Source: CAWKKW01 sp963850345 (GTDB taxonomy: Bacteria; Acidobacteriota; Terriglobia; Terriglobales; Acidobacteriaceae). Taken from it: a stretch of 64,000 nt of DNA. Position 1 is the first letter of the stretch. Each line of letters starts with the position of its first letter. This document shows, one piece after another, positions 18,420 through 26,806 of the stretch. The position numbers and the translations under genes are program-made. The stretch is from assembly GCA_963850345.1 (NCBI GenBank), contig CAWKKW010000011.1, positions 62,001 to 126,000 of the forward strand. Reading direction: 5' to 3'. The notes beneath the pieces were generated by a model. That model saw nothing but the letters and a program-made list of their open reading frames with translations, made no database searches and was not told the DNA's origin.

Positions 18420-18662
18420 ATGCCTCCAACTCTCGAAGCGACCATGCGCACCACCGGACCGACCGTGCCCACCGTGCCCGTTGAACATCACCTGTGCCTG
18501 AAATGCAAAAGCAAAGATCTGCGCCGCGTGAAGCGTCAGGGATGGATGCAGAGACGTCTGTTTCCTCGATTTGGCTTCTATCCGTGGATGTGCGAGGGTT
18601 GCGGCAACACGGTTCTTATGCGGTCGCGAGGTCCAAAGCGGCCGGTTCAGCATTTTTTCTAG
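18420..18662 (+). CDS. Small zinc-ribbon protein
   Basis: The 80-residue protein has two Cys pairs, CLKCKSKDL and CEGCGN, spaced about 33 residues apart as in a zinc ribbon. Between them is a basic, aromatic stretch (RRLFPRFGFYPWM). The ribosome-binding site is weak, and an in-frame ATG eight codons later is an alternative. It lies alone between two minus-strand genes. The paired motifs make it likely real; its role is unknown. Confidence 0.6.
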   Translation: MPPTLEATMRTTGPTVPTVPVEHHLCLKCKSKDLRRVKRQGWMQRRLFPRFGFYPWMCEGCGNTVLMRSRGPKRPVQHFF

Positions 18663-18705
18663 TCTGGAGCCTGAATGGAGATTCGCAGCCTGACTCGCCG
18701 AAGAG

Positions 18706-21033
18706 TTACCGCGCCTGTGGTTGTGGATGAATCGGTTTGGCCGGCTCTCCCACCTGCTTGCGACCTGAAGACTCCAGATCCGCCTGTTGCCTGCCTGTAG
18801 CGGCCCGGGGCTGCCCTGCATCTCCGGTGTTCGCTAACTGCCTCTCGTTTGGCTTCGCAGATCCAGGAAAGATCTCTGAGTCTCTGCCCACGATCGCAAC
18901 CTTCATGAAATCCATCCACATTGGGAGCGCCGCCCGGGCTCCGGTCTCCTTCTCACCCAGCGACTCGCGATTATCGAAACCGACCCACGTCCCGCAGGTG
19001 ATTGACGGCGAAAACCCGATGAACCACGCATCGGTGAAGTCATTGGTGGTTCCAGTCTTGCCTCCGACCGGGTGATTCAACGCTTTGGCGGCTGCCCCGG
19101 TGCCAGACTGCGTGACCTCTCGCAGGAAGGTCATCATGGTGCGCGCAGTCTTGCTGCTGGTGGCCTCTCGCACATCCGGCGTGTCCATCCACATCGCCGT
19201 TCCTTCTGGGCTGGTGACTTTACGGATCAGCCGCGGTGCAATGCGAATGCCGTCATTGGGAAAGCTGGAGTACGCCGCCACCTGCTCCTCGAGCGTGATC
19301 TCGACCGCCCCAAGCGCGACCGGCAAGAATGCCGGAATGTTGCTGGTAATACCAAAGCGGTGCGCCGTATTGATGACCTTGTGTATGCCCACATGCTCGG
19401 CGAGTTTCAACGCTGGGATGTTCCGCGAATCGGCAAAGGCATGCAGCAGGGAGATATTGCCGAGGTATTTCCCGTCGTAGTTGTGCGGTGTGTAGGCACC
19501 GAAGGAGACCGGTGCATCGACGATCATCTCTTGCGGCGTCGCGCCAGACTCGACCGCCGCTGTGTAGACATACGGCTTGAATGATGACCCCGTCTGCCGC
19601 TGCGATTGCGTCGCGCGATTGAACTGCGAGAGGTTGAAGTCGCGGCCACCCACCATTGCCAGCACGTCACCTGTCGCGTTGTCCATGGCCAGCAGCGACC
19701 CTTCGGCTCCGGAGTCCTGCTCGAGGGTGCCGTGGAGGTAGGGGCCGGCGTCTTGCGTAGCGCTTAGGTGGACGTAGATGATGTCGCCCGGCTTGAGGAA
19801 GTCGTCCCCGGTCTTCTGTCCCGTCCAGGCCCAGTCTTCGGGGTTCATCATCACGCGCTGCTGACCGATTCGAGCCGTGACCTGGTAGGGCAGAACACCG
19901 GTGACCAGCGCATGAAAATAGCTTCCAGGCTGCACTCCGGCGTTCCAGTCCGGGTGCTTGAAGTCGTCGATGCTGACCCCTCCGGCGGCGACGTTCAGCA
20001 GATGGCCCTTCCATCCATGCCGCCGTTCATAGGCGGCAAGTCCGTCGAGAACCGCGCGGTTGGCAGCGAGTTGCAGATCGAGATCGAGGGTGGTGTACAC
20101 CTTCAGGCCGGCCTCATGCACCTGGTCCGAGCCAAAGCGCTTTTCGAGCTCGCGACGTACATCCTCGACAAACCAGGGAGCGACCGCGTTCGGAGCGGAT
20201 TGAATATGCAACCCGAGGGGCGCCGCGCGGGCCACGTTCGCCTCGGCGGCGGCGATGGCTCCGTCCTCGAGCATCGCGTTGATGACCATATTGCGGCGCC
20301 GGAATGCCTTGTCCGGATTGATGAGCGGCGAGTAGGCGGAGGGCCCTTTCGGCAAGCCGGCGAGCAGCGCGGCCTCGGGCAATGTCAGGTCCTTGGCATG
20401 CTTGTTGAAGTAGTATTCGGCCCCGGCTTCGAAGCCGTACACTCCGTGCCCCAGATAAATCTGGTTGCCGTACAAGGTGAAGATCTGCTGCTTGGTAAAG
20501 GCGTGCTCAATCTGAATCGAAAGAAACGCCTCCTGTATCTTACGGCCGAAGGTGCGCTCGTTAGACAGGAACAGGTTGCGTGCCAACTGCATGGTGAGCG
20601 TGGAAGCACCCTGAGCGCGACTGCTGGAGGTGAGGTCATGGTAGATCGCCCCGCCGACGCGGAAGACGTTCACGCCCCAGTGGCTCTCGAAGTTTTTGTC
20701 TTCGATGGAGATGACAGCCTGGCGGAGCAGTGGCGAGAAATCCTGGTAGTTGATCACTACTCGGCGTTCGAGAGCGAACGAGCCAAAGCTGCGGCCGTGC
20801 ACGTCGTAGAGTTCTGTGGTCGTGCTTGGTCGGTACCGCATCAGGTCGTCGATCTGCGGCAGGTTGACCGAATAGACCAGCATCAACCCGCTGAGGGATC
20901 CGACGATGACGGCCATAAACACCAGCACCAGAAGGGCCACGCCACCCGCAAGCTTTCGGCGCCCCTTTGGAGGCGGCGGCTGGAAGCTTCTGGTTTTTGC
21001 CCACGATACTGGTTCCGGGCCAGTGTCAATCAA
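18706..21033 (-). CDS. Class A penicillin-binding protein (PBP1A type)
   Basis: The 775-residue bifunctional peptidoglycan synthase acts at the periplasmic face of the inner membrane. It has a short Pro-rich cytoplasmic N-terminus and one transmembrane helix (about residues 30-55). The GT51 glycosyltransferase follows (IEDKNFESHWG with the catalytic Glu, QGASTLTMQLARN, FTLYGNQIYLGHGVYGFEA). The transpeptidase has nucleophile Ser483 in TGSSFKP, the SRN motif and GGKTGTTNDFTD. The C-terminal 45 residues are polar and low in complexity. The start codon appears to be TTG; no later ATG would keep the membrane anchor. The stop codon of the S41-like gene lies 48 bases upstream, suggesting co-transcription. 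Confidence 0.93.
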   Translation of the reverse strand: MIDTGPEPVSWAKTRSFQPPPPKGRRKLAGGVALLVLVFMAVIVGSLSGLMLVYSVNLPQIDDLMRYRPSTTTELYDVHGRSFGSFALERRVVINYQDFSPLLRQAVISIEDKNFESHWGVNVFRVGGAIYHDLTSSSRAQGASTLTMQLARNLFLSNERTFGRKIQEAFLSIQIEHAFTKQQIFTLYGNQIYLGHGVYGFEAGAEYYFNKHAKDLTLPEAALLAGLPKGPSAYSPLINPDKAFRRRNMVINAMLEDGAIAAAEANVARAAPLGLHIQSAPNAVAPWFVEDVRRELEKRFGSDQVHEAGLKVYTTLDLDLQLAANRAVLDGLAAYERRHGWKGHLLNVAAGGVSIDDFKHPDWNAGVQPGSYFHALVTGVLPYQVTARIGQQRVMMNPEDWAWTGQKTGDDFLKPGDIIYVHLSATQDAGPYLHGTLEQDSGAEGSLLAMDNATGDVLAMVGGRDFNLSQFNRATQSQRQTGSSFKPYVYTAAVESGATPQEMIVDAPVSFGAYTPHNYDGKYLGNISLLHAFADSRNIPALKLAEHVGIHKVINTAHRFGITSNIPAFLPVALGAVEITLEEQVAAYSSFPNDGIRIAPRLIRKVTSPEGTAMWMDTPDVREATSSKTARTMMTFLREVTQSGTGAAAKALNHPVGGKTGTTNDFTDAWFIGFSPSITCGTWVGFDNRESLGEKETGARAALPMWMDFMKVAIVGRDSEIFPGSAKPNERQLANTGDAGQPRAATGRQQADLESSGRKQVGEPAKPIHPQPQAR

Positions 21034-21081
21034 AAGAACGTCCGATGGAACTAGCGATTCATACCACTTGGGGGAACGAAA

Positions 21082-22314
21082 TTAACTGCCTGTGCCCTGT
21101 GCCGGGCTCTTCGCCTGCTTTAACAATTCCAGAGCCTTGTTCAGTTGATCGTCGGGGCGGGGACCGCTCTTTTGCGCACCGGCGGTATCGTCTGAGGTGT
21201 CCGCATCCACATTTGAGGCCACCTGGACATTCGGAGTCACCGCCTCGTCTTGAATTTTCTTCCCCGAAGGCGACTGGTACTTAGCAACCGACAGGATCAG
21301 CGCCGCGCCGTCCGGAAGTTCGATCGTCTTTGGGACCGACCCTTCGCCGAAGGTGCGATCGCCGACAAGTTGCCCCCGCTTGCTGTCGAGAATGGCGGCA
21401 GCCACCAGTTCGCCAGGCCCGGCAGTGCCACGGTTGACGAGAACTACCAGGGGAGCCGAAGTGATGAACTTGGAACTGTCGGCGGAGAAGGTCTGCTTCT
21501 CAAACTTCTGACCTTCGAGAGTCGCGATTGTGCCGGACTGAAGGAAGGCGTTCGCCAGGCGCACAGCCTGCGCATCGTCCCCTTCTGCTACATCGCGCAA
21601 GTCAAGAAGCACCTTCTTATTGCCGCTCTTTTGAATTGCCTTGAGCTTGCCGGCGACTTCGTCGACCCGTTCCTTGGTGAGCACGCCGGGCTTTAGATAG
21701 ACGATGCTGGAGTTCTCGTACTGCTGCTCCCCCAGTGCGGGTTCAGGCACATTGGCACGGGTAAGCGTGAGTTTGTCGGGCTCGGCCTTGCGCGGGCGTA
21801 CTACTGAAAACGTGACCGTGGTCCCCGGTTTGCCGTCGAGCATAAGCCGAATTAAAGCCAGTGACATTTCGCGCGTGGACTGGCCTTCGATGGACTCGAT
21901 AATGTCGCCATCCTGGATATTTTCCTTGTCCGCGGGCGATCCGGGATCGACCGTCACGACGGTCGCATAGCCAAACCGCTTGGAGATGACAATCCCGACC
22001 TGGGCTCGGCCCTCGCTCTGATGGTCTTTGTAGAACTTGTATTCGGTCGGCGAGAGGTAGCTCGAATCGGCATCGAGCGACTCGAGCAGTCCGTGCAGCG
22101 CGCCGCTGGTCACGTCGTTGATGTGCGGATCGACCACGTAATCGCTCTGCACCTTCTTGAGGACCTCTTCGTAGACACCGATCTCCCGATAGGCGCCGTC
22201 GTTGCTGTTCTGAGACCCGGCGCGAACGCCGCTCAGGCCGAAGCCGCCCAGGAACACGAAAATGACCAATGCGGCCGAAATTGCAAGGATGGAGCGCTTG
22301 AAACTCTTGGACAT
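21082..22314 (-). CDS. S41 (CtpA-like) family protein lacking the catalytic Ser/Lys dyad
   Basis: The 410-residue exported protein has a signal/anchor segment (residues 8-30), a tail-specific-protease N-terminal region, a PDZ domain (about residues 95-180, VTVDPGSPADKENIQDGDII) and an S41 core. In active CtpA the core reads G-T/S-A-S-A-S-E and, 25 residues later, T-F-G-K-G. Here the same places read GTAGPGEL and TFGEG, so Gly299 replaces the serine and Glu324 replaces the lysine. It is therefore probably not a protease and may act as a PDZ-containing adaptor. The ATG at 22,314 has GAGG eight bases upstream. It precedes the PBP1A gene by 48 bases, so a role in wall synthesis or turnover is plausible. 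Confidence 0.88.
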   Translation of the reverse strand: MSKSFKRSILAISAALVIFVFLGGFGLSGVRAGSQNSNDGAYREIGVYEEVLKKVQSDYVVDPHINDVTSGALHGLLESLDADSSYLSPTEYKFYKDHQSEGRAQVGIVISKRFGYATVVTVDPGSPADKENIQDGDIIESIEGQSTREMSLALIRLMLDGKPGTTVTFSVVRPRKAEPDKLTLTRANVPEPALGEQQYENSSIVYLKPGVLTKERVDEVAGKLKAIQKSGNKKVLLDLRDVAEGDDAQAVRLANAFLQSGTIATLEGQKFEKQTFSADSSKFITSAPLVVLVNRGTAGPGELVAAAILDSKRGQLVGDRTFGEGSVPKTIELPDGAALILSVAKYQSPSGKKIQDEAVTPNVQVASNVDADTSDDTAGAQKSGPRPDDQLNKALELLKQAKSPAQGTGS

Positions 22315-22516
22315 GAATTCGCCCTCAGCCCCACAAGGGCCGGTATCAGAATGATACCTTAGCTGGCAAACCGCTGGAACCGGCTTTCTGGGCACTTCAA
22401 AAACAGTTTTTCGCAGGATACCCAATCCCGATATGCCTTAAATGCAATCGGCCTTGCGAGCGCCGAATAAGAGTTCTTGAGCCGGTGCGGGTGCCCGGGA
22501 GATTGCCGCTTCAGAA

Positions 22517-23773
22517 CTAGTGCGAGGGAGCGTTCAGCCCTAAGGCTTTGAGATAGCCGTCGTTCACCCGGCAATGAGCGAACCGGATCTGCTCCAGCAG
22601 GTCCTTGAACGCCGCCCGGGAGTGATCGAGCGAGGGCCGCTGCGCAATCTGCTTTTCCGCCAGCCCGGTTGTCCGCGGACTTTTCCCGTAGGCGACAATT
22701 TCGTCCCAGTAGACCGGCTTGTGCCACGCAACCACGCCCGACTTTGACTCCAGCTTCTTGTAGGGCCAGAACGCCCATCCGATCTGGTTTTTCTCGAGCA
22801 CACCGGCGAAGCTGTGAACCCATTCATCGGTGTTTTCGCCCGACTCTCCCAGCCAGAGAGGCACGTTGTATTGGTCGCGAAAGGCGAGATAAGGCTGGAT
22901 GACCTCTTCGGTCGGCGCCGTCCAGTATTTGTGGAAGGTATACATCACGTTCTGATCGAAGGGAGCACCGAAGACCTTGAAGTTCGAGTCCCACTGCGCG
23001 CCCCCGAGAATGACCACGTGATTCGGATCGACCTCGCGAACAGCCGCCGTGATTCGCTTGTAGATCGGCTCGAGCGCCGAGTTGTACTGCTGCAGTTGCG
23101 GGTAGTGAGGGATGGGTTCATTGAGCAAGTCGTAGCCGAGCACGACGGGGTTGTCGTGGTAGTGCTCCGCGATGCGGCGCCAGATAGCGATGGTCTGCTG
23201 CTGGTTCTCGGCGGATTCGTACAGCCATGGATAGCCCCAGCTGTCATCGATGTTGGTCCCGGTCTGACCACCTGGCGCGCAGTGCATGTCGAGCACGACG
23301 TAGATGCCGTACTTCCCTGCCCATTGCACGACGCGATCGACCAGTTCAAAGCCGCGCGAATTGCCGTCTGCGAAATACTTGTAGTGAAAGGGGACACGAA
23401 TGGAATTGAAGCCGGCCTCATGCAGGAAGCGGATGTCGTCCTCTGTGACGTAAGTATCCTGGTATTGCTTCCAGAATTTAGCGCCGTCCGCCGGGCCGAT
23501 CAGCTCGTTGACCAAGGCTTCAATCTCGCGACCGGATTGTGGACCTTCTTCAAACCCGAACATGTAGCCTTCGGGCACCATCCAATTTCCCAGGCTGATG
23601 CCGCGCAATTGCAGTGCTTTGCCGTCGGCAGACTCGAGGAACTTGCCGCGGGTGTGGACGAAGCGCGTCTCAGCGGCGACGTTCAGCGACAGGCAGAGGA
23701 CAACAACCAAAGCCACGCGGAGACTCACGCGGGTCAAAAACAGAACAGTGCTATTGCGTTGCATGCGATTCAT
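22517..23773 (-). CDS. Secreted GH5 glycoside hydrolase (cellulase-like)
   Basis: The protein is about 418 residues with a signal peptide (to about residue 34) and a (beta/alpha)8 GH5 domain. The N-terminal motif LQLRGISLGNWMVPEGYMF precedes a strand with FNSIRVPFHYKYF. The acid/base is Glu219 in DLLNEPIPHY and the nucleophile is Glu310 in LWLGESGENTDEW. This fits endo-glucanases and exo-beta-1,3-glucanases of GH5; the exact polymer is not determinable. The in-frame ATG at 23,773 is preferred over one at 23,839, because the extra N-terminal residues would place charged sequence ahead of the signal peptide. It probably has its own promoter. Confidence 0.88.
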   Translation of the reverse strand: MNRMQRNSTVLFLTRVSLRVALVVVLCLSLNVAAETRFVHTRGKFLESADGKALQLRGISLGNWMVPEGYMFGFEEGPQSGREIEALVNELIGPADGAKFWKQYQDTYVTEDDIRFLHEAGFNSIRVPFHYKYFADGNSRGFELVDRVVQWAGKYGIYVVLDMHCAPGGQTGTNIDDSWGYPWLYESAENQQQTIAIWRRIAEHYHDNPVVLGYDLLNEPIPHYPQLQQYNSALEPIYKRITAAVREVDPNHVVILGGAQWDSNFKVFGAPFDQNVMYTFHKYWTAPTEEVIQPYLAFRDQYNVPLWLGESGENTDEWVHSFAGVLEKNQIGWAFWPYKKLESKSGVVAWHKPVYWDEIVAYGKSPRTTGLAEKQIAQRPSLDHSRAAFKDLLEQIRFAHCRVNDGYLKALGLNAPSH

Positions 23774-23944
23774 AGGTGAGGACTCGATCGCCAAGTATAT
23801 GTCATAGCCGTGACTCTTTCCGTGACGTCGAAGAGGCAAGCAGGATTGTTTCGCGCTCGACCGGCGTGTGCACCCTGCGACACCAACATTTCACCCGACC
23901 GCCAGGCCGGTGATATTGTCTGAGTCGAGACCTGGTCCATTCCA

Positions 23945-25285
23945 ATGCATAGAAGATTCTCTCTCAGTTTGCTGTTGCTATCTTTTCTCTTGATAACCGC
24001 CGCACATGGTCTGGAACAGCAACCTCTGGCGGAATACCACGCCCGACGTGAGGCACTGGCTGTTAAGTTGAACGGTGGAGTCGCACTCTACTTTGCGGCA
24101 CCAGAGCCGGTGCTGGACTTCATGCCCTACCGGCAGGATGAGGACTTCTATTACCTGACAGGGTGGAATGAGCCGGGAGCCGCATTGTTGATCGAGGGCG
24201 CGGCGGAGGCAACTTCGACCACGCCCTCGCATAAATATCGCGAGATTCTCTTTGTTCCAACGCGGGACTTGCGCCGGGAGAAATTCACGGGAGAGAAGCT
24301 CGACGCCTCCTCTTCGCGCGCACCCCAACTGACCGGAGTCGGAGAAGTTAAGCTCCTGCTCGAGTTACCTAAACTCTTATCCCAGATAGGCCAGAAAGAT
24401 CGGCAGGCAATGAGTCACATCTGGGCCGAAGAAGATGCCGGCAGGTCTGTGATCGCATGGACAGCAACAACTCTTGGCATGGATTCTCCACCCGCTTTCG
24501 CCGACGCGCGTGAATTGAGCCACGCCCTGCGCAGCGTAAAAGGTGCCGGAGAAGTAGACCTGATTCGAAAGGCGACTCATGCCTCGATGGTTGCGCAACG
24601 TGCGATGATGCGCGGCGTCCACCCCGGGGTGAAAGAGCGTGCGATTGCCGGCTTGATCATCGATGAACTGATGCAGGAGGGATGTGAACGGCCCTCGTAT
24701 GCGCCGATCGTTGGGTCCGGCCTGAACTCGACTGTGCTGCACTACTCAGAGAACAGTGAAACGATGCAGGACGGCGACGTAGTGGTGGTGGATGCGGCGG
24801 GTGAGTATTCCATGTACGCCTCCGACATCACTCGCACGGTGCCGGTGAACGGGCACTTCACTGCGCGTCAGCGTGAGGTGTACGACATCGTTCTAGGCGC
24901 ACAGCGAGCCGCGATGGCCGCCTTTGTCCCGGGCAAGTCGCGTATCAACGATCCGCTCCATGTCTACACTGATTCGCTGGACACGATTGCGTGGAAATAT
25001 ATGAACGAGCACGGTAGGGACCTGCACGGCGAGCCGCTGGGCAAATATTTCATCCACGGCATCGGCCACCTGGTTGGCATCGACGTACACGATCCCTACG
25101 ACTACACGCAGCCGATTCAAAAAGGAATGGTCTTCACGATCGAACCGGGCATTTACATTCTCGAAGAGAAGCTGGGCGTGCGAATCGAAGACATCTACTA
25201 TGCTGAACCCACGGGGAAGCTACTCGACTTGACAGAAGAGTTGCCGCACAGCTCTGCGGAAGTTGAAGCGGCGATGAAGCACTAA
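23945..25285 (+). CDS. pepP: Exported Xaa-Pro aminopeptidase (M24B)
   Basis: The 446-residue metallopeptidase removes N-terminal residues preceding proline. A signal peptide (MHRRFSLSLLLLSFLLITAA) places it in the periplasm, unlike cytoplasmic E. coli PepP. The aminopeptidase P N-terminal domain (residues about 25-170) has FYYLTGWNEPGAALLI. The pita-bread catalytic domain shows VVDAAGEYSMYASDITRT (two metal Asp), GIGHLVGIDVHD (His), FTIEPGIYI (Glu) and VRIEDIYY (Glu), so all five ligands are present. It may process exported proline-containing peptides. It is followed after 39 bases by a small membrane gene. Confidence 0.92.
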   Translation: MHRRFSLSLLLLSFLLITAAHGLEQQPLAEYHARREALAVKLNGGVALYFAAPEPVLDFMPYRQDEDFYYLTGWNEPGAALLIEGAAEATSTTPSHKYREILFVPTRDLRREKFTGEKLDASSSRAPQLTGVGEVKLLLELPKLLSQIGQKDRQAMSHIWAEEDAGRSVIAWTATTLGMDSPPAFADARELSHALRSVKGAGEVDLIRKATHASMVAQRAMMRGVHPGVKERAIAGLIIDELMQEGCERPSYAPIVGSGLNSTVLHYSENSETMQDGDVVVVDAAGEYSMYASDITRTVPVNGHFTARQREVYDIVLGAQRAAMAAFVPGKSRINDPLHVYTDSLDTIAWKYMNEHGRDLHGEPLGKYFIHGIGHLVGIDVHDPYDYTQPIQKGMVFTIEPGIYILEEKLGVRIEDIYYAEPTGKLLDLTEELPHSSAEVEAAMKH

Positions 25286-25324
25286 GACCCTGCGCGGAGG
25301 AGACGACTTGAGAGGCGAGCCGGC

Positions 25325-25726
25325 ATGGTAGTAATCGGACGTGCGTTCTTCGCGATCGCCTCGGGTTTCGTAACCATGGCTGTGCTTATCATGGCTTCGA
25401 TCGCTGCTCTCTCGCGGCTGGCGCCCGGCTTTGTTTCGAAGGACCAGCGTCCGCGCCTGACCTACATGCTGTCTAACTTGGCATTCAGTGCGGCCTTCGC
25501 CGTGTTAGGTGGCTGGGTGACGGCGCGGCTTGCCCCCGTACCAGGAAACCCTCTCACTCTCAGCCTCATGCTGGCGTTGGTAGTACTCCTGATGAGCGCC
25601 CTCTCAGCGATGCAGATGCGCGGCCAGCAACCGGTCACCTATCAACTCACACTCATTGTGATCTCGCCTGTCGCCGTGGTGATGGGAGGACTTCTCCGCC
25701 TGCATCAGCTTGGCTTTCATTGGTAA
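25325..25726 (+). CDS. Hypothetical inner-membrane protein with four helices
   Basis: The 133-residue protein has hydrophobic segments at about residues 5-28, 46-67, 76-95 and 105-125. There is no conserved catalytic or binding motif and no family that I recognise. It follows pepP by 39 bases on the same strand and ends at a hairpin, so the two are likely co-transcribed. Confidence 0.75.
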   Translation: MVVIGRAFFAIASGFVTMAVLIMASIAALSRLAPGFVSKDQRPRLTYMLSNLAFSAAFAVLGGWVTARLAPVPGNPLTLSLMLALVVLLMSALSAMQMRGQQPVTYQLTLIVISPVAVVMGGLLRLHQLGFHW

Positions 25727-25758
25727 TTCGTCCGCGTTCCGCCCGAAGCGCAAAATAA

Positions 25759-25787
25759 AAAGCGGGCCGATTTCCTCGACCCGCTTT
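25759..25787. terminator. Bidirectional terminator hairpin
   Basis: AAAGCGGG at 25,759-25,766 pairs with CCCGCTTT at 25,780-25,787 around a 13-base loop. The A-run on the left arm becomes a T-run in the minus-strand transcript. It lies between convergent genes ending at 25,726 (plus) and 25,804 (minus), so it can serve both. Confidence 0.7.
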
Positions 25788-25803
25788 CGTGAGTAAGTAG
25801 AAG

Positions 25804-26622
25804 TTACCAGCGAAGCCCAAGGGTGACGGGGATAATCTCGGTTCCGCGTCCCGGCGTATTCAGCCATTCGTATCGCGCTTCCATATAAAATTTGCCGCTA
25901 TTCCAACCGCCAAAGGTGAGGCCCGTGCCAAGGTTGGCTCCCGCTTGATTGCTGGAGTAGTGGCTGACCGTCACGTTGGTGGTGTACTGGTAGGGATAGC
26001 AGTAGAAATAGTCGCAATATTGACCGTATGCCGTCGCGGGCTCGGTAAAGGACGTAAGCCTGCGATAGAATCCGCCGCCGCCTGTGATATAGCCGCCCCA
26101 TGAACCAGTGGTCTTGTAATAGAGCACGGGATCGAGAGTAAGTGACCAGATATGCGTGTTACCACCGGGTTCACCAACAGCCGACAAGGTCGCGCCATTG
26201 ATCTTGTTCCGGTCAAACTCGTACTCGGCCATCAACGAGAGATCACGAGAGACCTTGTAACCGAGACCGCCACGAAAGTTCCAGCCATACGTCAACTCGC
26301 GCTGTGTGTTCGCGAGAGGGGCTGTGAAGCCGCCACCCGCTTCGATGGCGATGTGACTGAAGCGATCGCGGTACGCGGGTGCTGGGCCACTTCGGCCTCC
26401 GCCACCATACTGCGGAGAGGGTGCCAGGGAGCCGCCGGCCAGATCATCGGTCAAAAACGATTTGTAAGAGAGAGAGCTTGAGTCCTGTGAATTGGAGACC
26501 AGCCCTTGCGATGGAGCCTGCGCCCGCGCAGTAGAAGCAAACGCCGAGAGGACGACCACCGCTGCCGCAAGAGAGATTCTCCGGGCAATGGACTGGACAG
26601 AGGGAGAACTACTGTAAGACAT
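25804..26622 (-). CDS. Outer-membrane beta-barrel protein, OmpA/OprF-barrel-like
   Basis: The 272-residue exported protein has a signal peptide (cleavage near TARAQA, residue 35), a Ser/Gly-rich linker and a barrel of alternating polar and aromatic strands (LSLMAEYEFDRNKI, KFYMEARYEWLNT). It ends VTLGLRW, a terminal aromatic typical of substrates of the BAM complex. The size suits an eight-stranded barrel. No OmpA peptidoglycan-binding domain follows. A GAGG site sits eight bases before the ATG. Its function (structural, adhesion or small porin) is not determinable. Confidence 0.82.
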   Translation of the reverse strand: MSYSSSPSVQSIARRISLAAAVVVLSAFASTARAQAPSQGLVSNSQDSSSLSYKSFLTDDLAGGSLAPSPQYGGGGRSGPAPAYRDRFSHIAIEAGGGFTAPLANTQRELTYGWNFRGGLGYKVSRDLSLMAEYEFDRNKINGATLSAVGEPGGNTHIWSLTLDPVLYYKTTGSWGGYITGGGGFYRRLTSFTEPATAYGQYCDYFYCYPYQYTTNVTVSHYSSNQAGANLGTGLTFGGWNSGKFYMEARYEWLNTPGRGTEIIPVTLGLRW

Positions 26623-26744
26623 GTGGACTGCCTCATGAGTACGGAAATTGGGGAGCCTATCGTGGGGTGCTCCCTCTTAATGGATACAACACTAAAAGTG
26701 ATGCAATGGTTTCGGTCTGGAGATGTATTTTTTGCGGGCAAAGC

Positions 26745-26769
26745 AAAGGCCGGAATCTATCCGGCCTTT
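26745..26769 (-). terminator. Perfect 10-bp hairpin upstream of the OMP gene, downstream of rne
   Basis: AAAGGCCGGA (26,745-26,754) pairs perfectly with TCCGGCCTTT (26,760-26,769) around a five-base loop. It lies 38 bases past the stop codon of the RNase E/G gene, on that gene's strand, and is followed there by a short T-rich stretch. It most likely ends the rne transcript. Confidence 0.65.
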
Positions 26770-26806
26770 GGTGTACTCAACAATTCGGGAGTAAGTAGCG
26801 TGGGTG

